16,410 nt of DNA from an uncultured Spirochaetales bacterium (GTDB lineage Bacteria; Spirochaetota; Spirochaetia; Sphaerochaetales; Sphaerochaetaceae). The position numbers and the translations under genes were made by a program. Positions within the stretch are counted from its first letter, which is position 1; each line of letters begins with the position of its first letter. Location of the stretch: positions 1 to 16,410 of the forward strand of contig CAKQTE010000004.1 in assembly GCA_934276485.1 (NCBI GenBank). Direction: 5' to 3'. Shown piece by piece: positions 13,990-16,410 of this stretch. The notes beneath the pieces were generated by a model. The model was not told the origin of the DNA, searched no databases, and saw nothing but the letters and a program-made list of their open reading frames with translations.

Positions 13990-15117
13990 TTATTGTCTGA
14001 ATCTGTATTTTCCTTTTCCATGTCCTTTGACTGGCTCGATAATATCATGCTCTAACAAAATCTGAATGATTTCAAATGCCCTTGTCTTTTTCAGACCTGT
14101 TGAATTTTCAATAAATGAACGTCCAAAGAAATCACAAGAAAAAGATGCCTCATATAGAGCTAATATATGGGTCTTTGTTTTTGACCCTATAAAAGCAATG
14201 TCCGCAATCTTTGTCTCAATGTTCGCTTTTTTACTACCAATGTCCGTTTTTGCATATTCAGGACTATCCTCTGATAATTCAGAAAACGCACCGCTGATGT
14301 GCATTGAGCGATTTGAAAGAATATTATCCTCGCCAAGCAACAAGTTTCGTAGAAACATTTCCAGATATTCTGTAGTTGCGTGAACGCCATTTTTCAAATC
14401 ATTATAATTTGCCCGAACAAGGGAGTTCCTAAAAAACCATGCATTTTCAGCAAAAATATCATTTGATGCGTCAAAACCCAAAGATCTCAAATATTTGATA
14501 AAAAACACTGCAGTTGTTCTAGTATTGCCTTCTCCAAAAATATGAATCTGCCACAGCCTAGATACAAACATTGCAAGATGCTGAATAATTGCATCCATGC
14601 TTAAATTCTTATAGTTGAAGTGTCTCTCTTCTGAAAAATCATATTCCAATGTCGCTCTCAGTTCTGAAGCACTACAATAATAGACAGATGCACCATCTAA
14701 TACCCATTCTCGTTTGGAGATGTTGTAGTCACGAATCTTGCCAGCGTGATCATAAATACCTGAAAAAAGCTTCTTATGTATCGAGATGTACTCGTTAGGG
14801 ATAAATGAAAATGCTTTTTCTGAAAGAAGCTGAGCAATCCTTGCTGAAACCTTATCGGCCTCTTCTGTTCTATTAGAAGAATCCAATGATGGATTGGCAA
14901 TATAATAACTATCCAATAGATGTATGGCATCTTCCATTGAAATATCACCATCAATATTCCTAATGGCTGTTTCTACCAAATACTTTGAGGGAGTTAAGCC
15001 ATCCACAGCTTGCAAGCCAATAGCTGTATGCCATGCATAAACTCTCTCTTTCTTATCTGGCTCTGGTGCGTGCATATATTCTTTGAATGGGTCTCTGTCC
15101 AAAACAAATGCCTCCAT
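13990..15117 (-). CDS. Fic-domain protein with variant active-site motif
   Basis: The 375-residue product contains the Fic core with HIFGEGNTRTTAV (192-204). The canonical motif is HxFx(D/E)GNGRxxR. Here catalytic His192, Phe194, Glu196, Asn198 and Arg200 are kept, but the second Gly is Thr199 and the last Arg is Ala203. A flap-like segment (LDGASVYYCSASEL, about 140-153) precedes it. Upstream, SSNRTEEADKV (80-90) resembles the autoinhibitory (S/T)xxxE(G/N) helix with the last residue changed to Glu. The C-terminal 60 residues look like a winged helix (STGLKKTRAFEIIQILLEHDII). Fic proteins usually transfer AMP to target proteins; activity and target are unknown here. ATG 15117 has no Shine-Dalgarno site and lies close to a promoter, so the mRNA leader may be very short. 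Confidence 0.9.
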   Translation of the reverse strand: MEAFVLDRDPFKEYMHAPEPDKKERVYAWHTAIGLQAVDGLTPSKYLVETAIRNIDGDISMEDAIHLLDSYYIANPSLDSSNRTEEADKVSARIAQLLSEKAFSFIPNEYISIHKKLFSGIYDHAGKIRDYNISKREWVLDGASVYYCSASELRATLEYDFSEERHFNYKNLSMDAIIQHLAMFVSRLWQIHIFGEGNTRTTAVFFIKYLRSLGFDASNDIFAENAWFFRNSLVRANYNDLKNGVHATTEYLEMFLRNLLLGEDNILSNRSMHISGAFSELSEDSPEYAKTDIGSKKANIETKIADIAFIGSKTKTHILALYEASFSCDFFGRSFIENSTGLKKTRAFEIIQILLEHDIIEPVKGHGKGKYRFRQ

Positions 15118-15135
15118 TTATATATATAGCCTACT

Positions 15136-15165
15136 ATTATAATATCTTATCTTTTCTTTTCTGAA
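15136..15165 (-). promoter_or_regulatory. Probable promoter of the Fic gene
   Basis: On the minus strand a perfect TATAAT (15136-15141) is preceded by TTCAGA (15160-15165) with an 18-bp spacer. Transcription would start near 15129, only about 12 bases before the Fic start codon, in keeping with the lack of a ribosome binding site. Confidence 0.5.
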
Positions 15166-15211
15166 GAGCGCTATCTGAAGTCATATTAATAATTGTTTTG
15201 ATCCTTCCGAT

Positions 15212-15246
15212 AAAAAGAAAAACCTCCCAAGAAAACTCTCAGGAGG
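15212..15246 (-). terminator. Rho-independent terminator of tRNA-Ser(GCU)
   Basis: On the minus strand CCTCCT and GGGAGG form the base and GAGA/TCTT the upper part of a hairpin (plus-strand 15223-15246) with loop GTTT. It is followed by TTTTTCTTTTT (15212-15222). It lies five bases past the tRNA 3' end and isolates the tRNA from the Fic gene. Confidence 0.85.
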
Positions 15247-15251
15247 CTCTT

Positions 15252-15338
15252 CGGAGAGAGAGGGATTCGAACCCTCGATACCGTTACCAGTATACGTCCT
15301 TAGCAGGGACGCGCCTTCGGCCTCTCGGCCATCTCTCC
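15252..15338 (-). tRNA. tRNA-Ser (anticodon GCU)
   Basis: On the minus strand the acceptor stem GGAGAGA (15332-15338) pairs with TCTCTCC (15253-15259), with G at 15252 as discriminator and no encoded CCA. The anticodon loop is CTGCTAA with GCT at plus-strand 15302-15304. The T-loop TTCGAAT and a long class II variable arm are present. It reads AGC and AGU codons. Its 5' end (GGAGAGATGGCCGAG) and its acceptor/T-arm 3' end match those of the tRNA-Ser at 195, which lies in the opposite orientation. Confidence 0.97.
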
Positions 15339-15355
15339 AAAACTTGTACTTTTCT

Positions 15356-15385
15356 ATCTTACTCTCTAATCAATCGTTTAGACAA
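15356..15385 (-). promoter_or_regulatory. Promoter of tRNA-Ser(GCU)
   Basis: On the minus strand TTGTCT (15380-15385) and TAAGAT (15356-15361) are separated by 18 bp, placing the transcription start about 11 bases before the tRNA 5' end. Confidence 0.58.
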
Positions 15386-15413
15386 GACCCCTAGAAAACT
15401 AAATTTGTATCTT

Positions 15414-15455
15414 CCTCTTTTTGTTTTTATCCGCATCGTTTTCCTCAAAAAGAGG
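15414..15455. repeat. 10-bp perfect inverted repeat in the leader of the ThyX-like gene
   Basis: CCTCTTTTTG (15414-15423) and CAAAAAGAGG (15446-15455) are exact reverse complements separated by 22 bases. It sits in the otherwise featureless 205-base gap between the tRNA-Ser promoter and the gene at 15591. No T tract follows on either strand, so it is not a plain terminator. Confidence 0.45.
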
Positions 15456-15590
15456 TGGATAGGTTTTGGCTAAACTTTTCCTCTTATTGCTTCGAATCCC
15501 TAATCTCAACTTCAAGTGAAAATAGAAAAAAGTGGTTTTCTAGATGGACTCAATATCACAATACACGTAAACTCTTTGACGAGGACAATT

Positions 15591-16202
15591 ATGATTAAGT
15601 TAGAAAAAACCTGTGTAATGAACTTTGAGAATGCAATTCGCGGTGCAAGAAACCCAATGAACAGCTGGGCTAAAGGAGACAGTAAAACACTTCCTGATGG
15701 CACATTCGAATTTGGAGAGAATGACTTGTCTCTAGCACAGAGACTATGTCATGCAGGTCCTGATCACAGAAAATTTGTACGCCAAATCTTCATCTCTGTA
15801 GATATCACAGCCCCACTCTATTGGTGGAAGGAATATGACACATATAAAGTAGGAACAGTTGCAAACTCCACATCCACTATGCACAAGATTCAAGCAAAGA
15901 AATTCAGCATTGATGATTTCTCTGCAGAAAGATTAACAGAAGAAAGCAGAACATGCTTTCTTACTGTAGTTGATGAACTTGAAAGACTAAGAAAGCTATA
16001 TCTTGAAACAAAGGATAAAGAAGTCTGGTATTCAATAATCCAACTTCTTCCTGAAAGCTATAACCAAAAGCGTACATGCACTATGTCATACGAGAATGCT
16101 TTTGCTATGTATAATGCAAGAAAGGCACATAAGCTTTCTGAATGGAGAGAATACTGTGCATGGGTAGAAGAACTCCCATACTTTAAGGAAATGTTCTTTT
16201 AA
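15591..16202 (+). CDS. ThyX-fold-like protein lacking the flavin signature, function unknown
   Basis: The start is ATG 15591, five bases after ACGAGGA; an in-frame ATG 75 bases upstream has no such site. The 203-residue soluble product contains DITAPLYWWKEYDTYKVG (71-88) followed by TVANSTSTMHK (89-99), and later LLPESYNQKRTCTMSYENAF (152-171) and RKAHKLSEWREYCAW. This order recalls the flavin-dependent thymidylate synthase ThyX, where the first segment would carry the RHRxxS motif and the second the LP and Arg-rich substrate region. The RHRxxS residues are absent, so ordinary ThyX activity is unlikely. Proteins of this look occur in Firmicutes, spirochaetes and phages without known function. 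It may be a phage-derived or moonlighting nucleotide-binding protein. It has its own terminator and appears monocistronic. The fold assignment is moderate. Confidence 0.6.
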   Translation: MIKLEKTCVMNFENAIRGARNPMNSWAKGDSKTLPDGTFEFGENDLSLAQRLCHAGPDHRKFVRQIFISVDITAPLYWWKEYDTYKVGTVANSTSTMHKIQAKKFSIDDFSAERLTEESRTCFLTVVDELERLRKLYLETKDKEVWYSIIQLLPESYNQKRTCTMSYENAFAMYNARKAHKLSEWREYCAWVEELPYFKEMFF

Positions 16203-16221
16203 AGAAACAAAAAAACACATC

Positions 16222-16262
16222 AAAGCTATTGCAATACAATCCAGAAGCAATAGCTTTTTTTT
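16222..16262 (+). terminator. Rho-independent terminator of the ThyX-like gene
   Basis: AAAGCTATTGC (16222-16232) pairs perfectly with GCAATAGCTTT (16247-16257) around a 14-base loop, and the T run extends to 16262 (eight T). It lies 20 bases after the stop codon. Confidence 0.93.
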
Positions 16263-16366
16263 GCCAAAAATCCAACAGAAACTATTAAAACTTCCCCAAT
16301 CCATTGAACTATAGAAAACCTAAGTAAAACACTATTTCAGCACTTTAATCGATGATTTTTAATTCA

Positions 16367-16406
16367 AAGCCTTCCTCTGATTGATAATTTCTGTCAAGGA
16401 AGGCTT
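16367..16406. repeat. 10-bp perfect inverted repeat at the window edge
   Basis: AAGCCTTCCT (16367-16376) and AGGAAGGCTT (16397-16406) are exact reverse complements around a 20-base loop. It could be a terminator of a gene lying beyond the right edge, but no clear T tract is visible on the minus strand and the plus-strand flank is cut off. The remaining bases from 16263 to 16366 show no gene. Confidence 0.45.
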
Positions 16407-16410
16407 GCTT

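Noticed and set aside
15198..15473. Plus-strand 91-codon open frame with RERDSNPRYRYQYTSLAGTRLRPLGHLS
   Set aside because: This is the well-known spurious translation across the antisense strand of a tRNA gene; it overlaps tRNA-Ser(GCU) and its terminator.

Overview
The window looks like chromosomal DNA of a low-GC (roughly 38-40% by eye) host-associated bacterium, most likely a spirochaete of the Treponema/Sphaerochaeta type. The main clue is the signal peptide of the sugar-binding protein at 7429, which ends in a Cys-free FAQGANEA segment typical of spirochaetal family-1 binding proteins. Shine-Dalgarno sites of the GGAGG type, sigma-70-like promoters and U-tract terminators are present throughout. 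The taxon is an inference from sequence style only.

Left part (1-4468): a tRNA-Ser(UGA) unit with its own promoter and terminator is followed by a 53-residue membrane micro-protein. Next comes an AAA-type ATPase of the DUF4143 class, preceded by an array of four 23-bp tandem repeats that contains a 16-bp perfect inverted repeat. Its stop codon overlaps that of a convergent transporter of the bile acid:sodium symporter (BASS) fold. Upstream of the transporter, on the same strand, is a radical SAM/SPASM enzyme of unknown substrate with its own terminator.

Centre (4469-13989): this is a carbohydrate-utilisation locus read rightwards. The order is a HutC-type GntR regulator, two MalF/MalG-like permeases, a sugar-binding protein, an SIS-domain protein, a BadF/NAGK-type sugar kinase, a second SIS-domain protein, a large cytoplasmic TIM-barrel glycosidase-like protein, and a metallo-beta-lactamase-fold hydrolase. 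The simplest reading is that an oligosaccharide or glycoconjugate is imported intact, hydrolysed inside the cell, and the released (amino)sugar is phosphorylated by the kinase and processed by the SIS proteins. The importer lacks its own ATPase, so a shared MsmK/UgpC-type ATPase is presumably encoded elsewhere. Two near-identical TTGTyATAACAA palindromes, one at the regulator promoter and one before the first permease, are good candidates for the GntR operator. Hairpins before and after the binding-protein gene, and a terminator before the hydrolase, suggest that expression is graded along the operon.

Right part (13990-16410): a Fic-domain protein with a variant active-site motif lies convergent to the sugar locus, its stop codon abutting that of the hydrolase. 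A second tRNA-Ser (GCU), in inverted orientation to the first, follows with its promoter and terminator. Last is a roughly 200-residue protein resembling the thymidylate synthase ThyX fold but lacking its flavin-binding signature, followed by a strong terminator. No CRISPR array, insertion sequence, rRNA or integrase was seen. The most promising material for something new is the sugar locus with its paired SIS proteins and unassigned glycosidase, and the repeat array in front of the ATPase.
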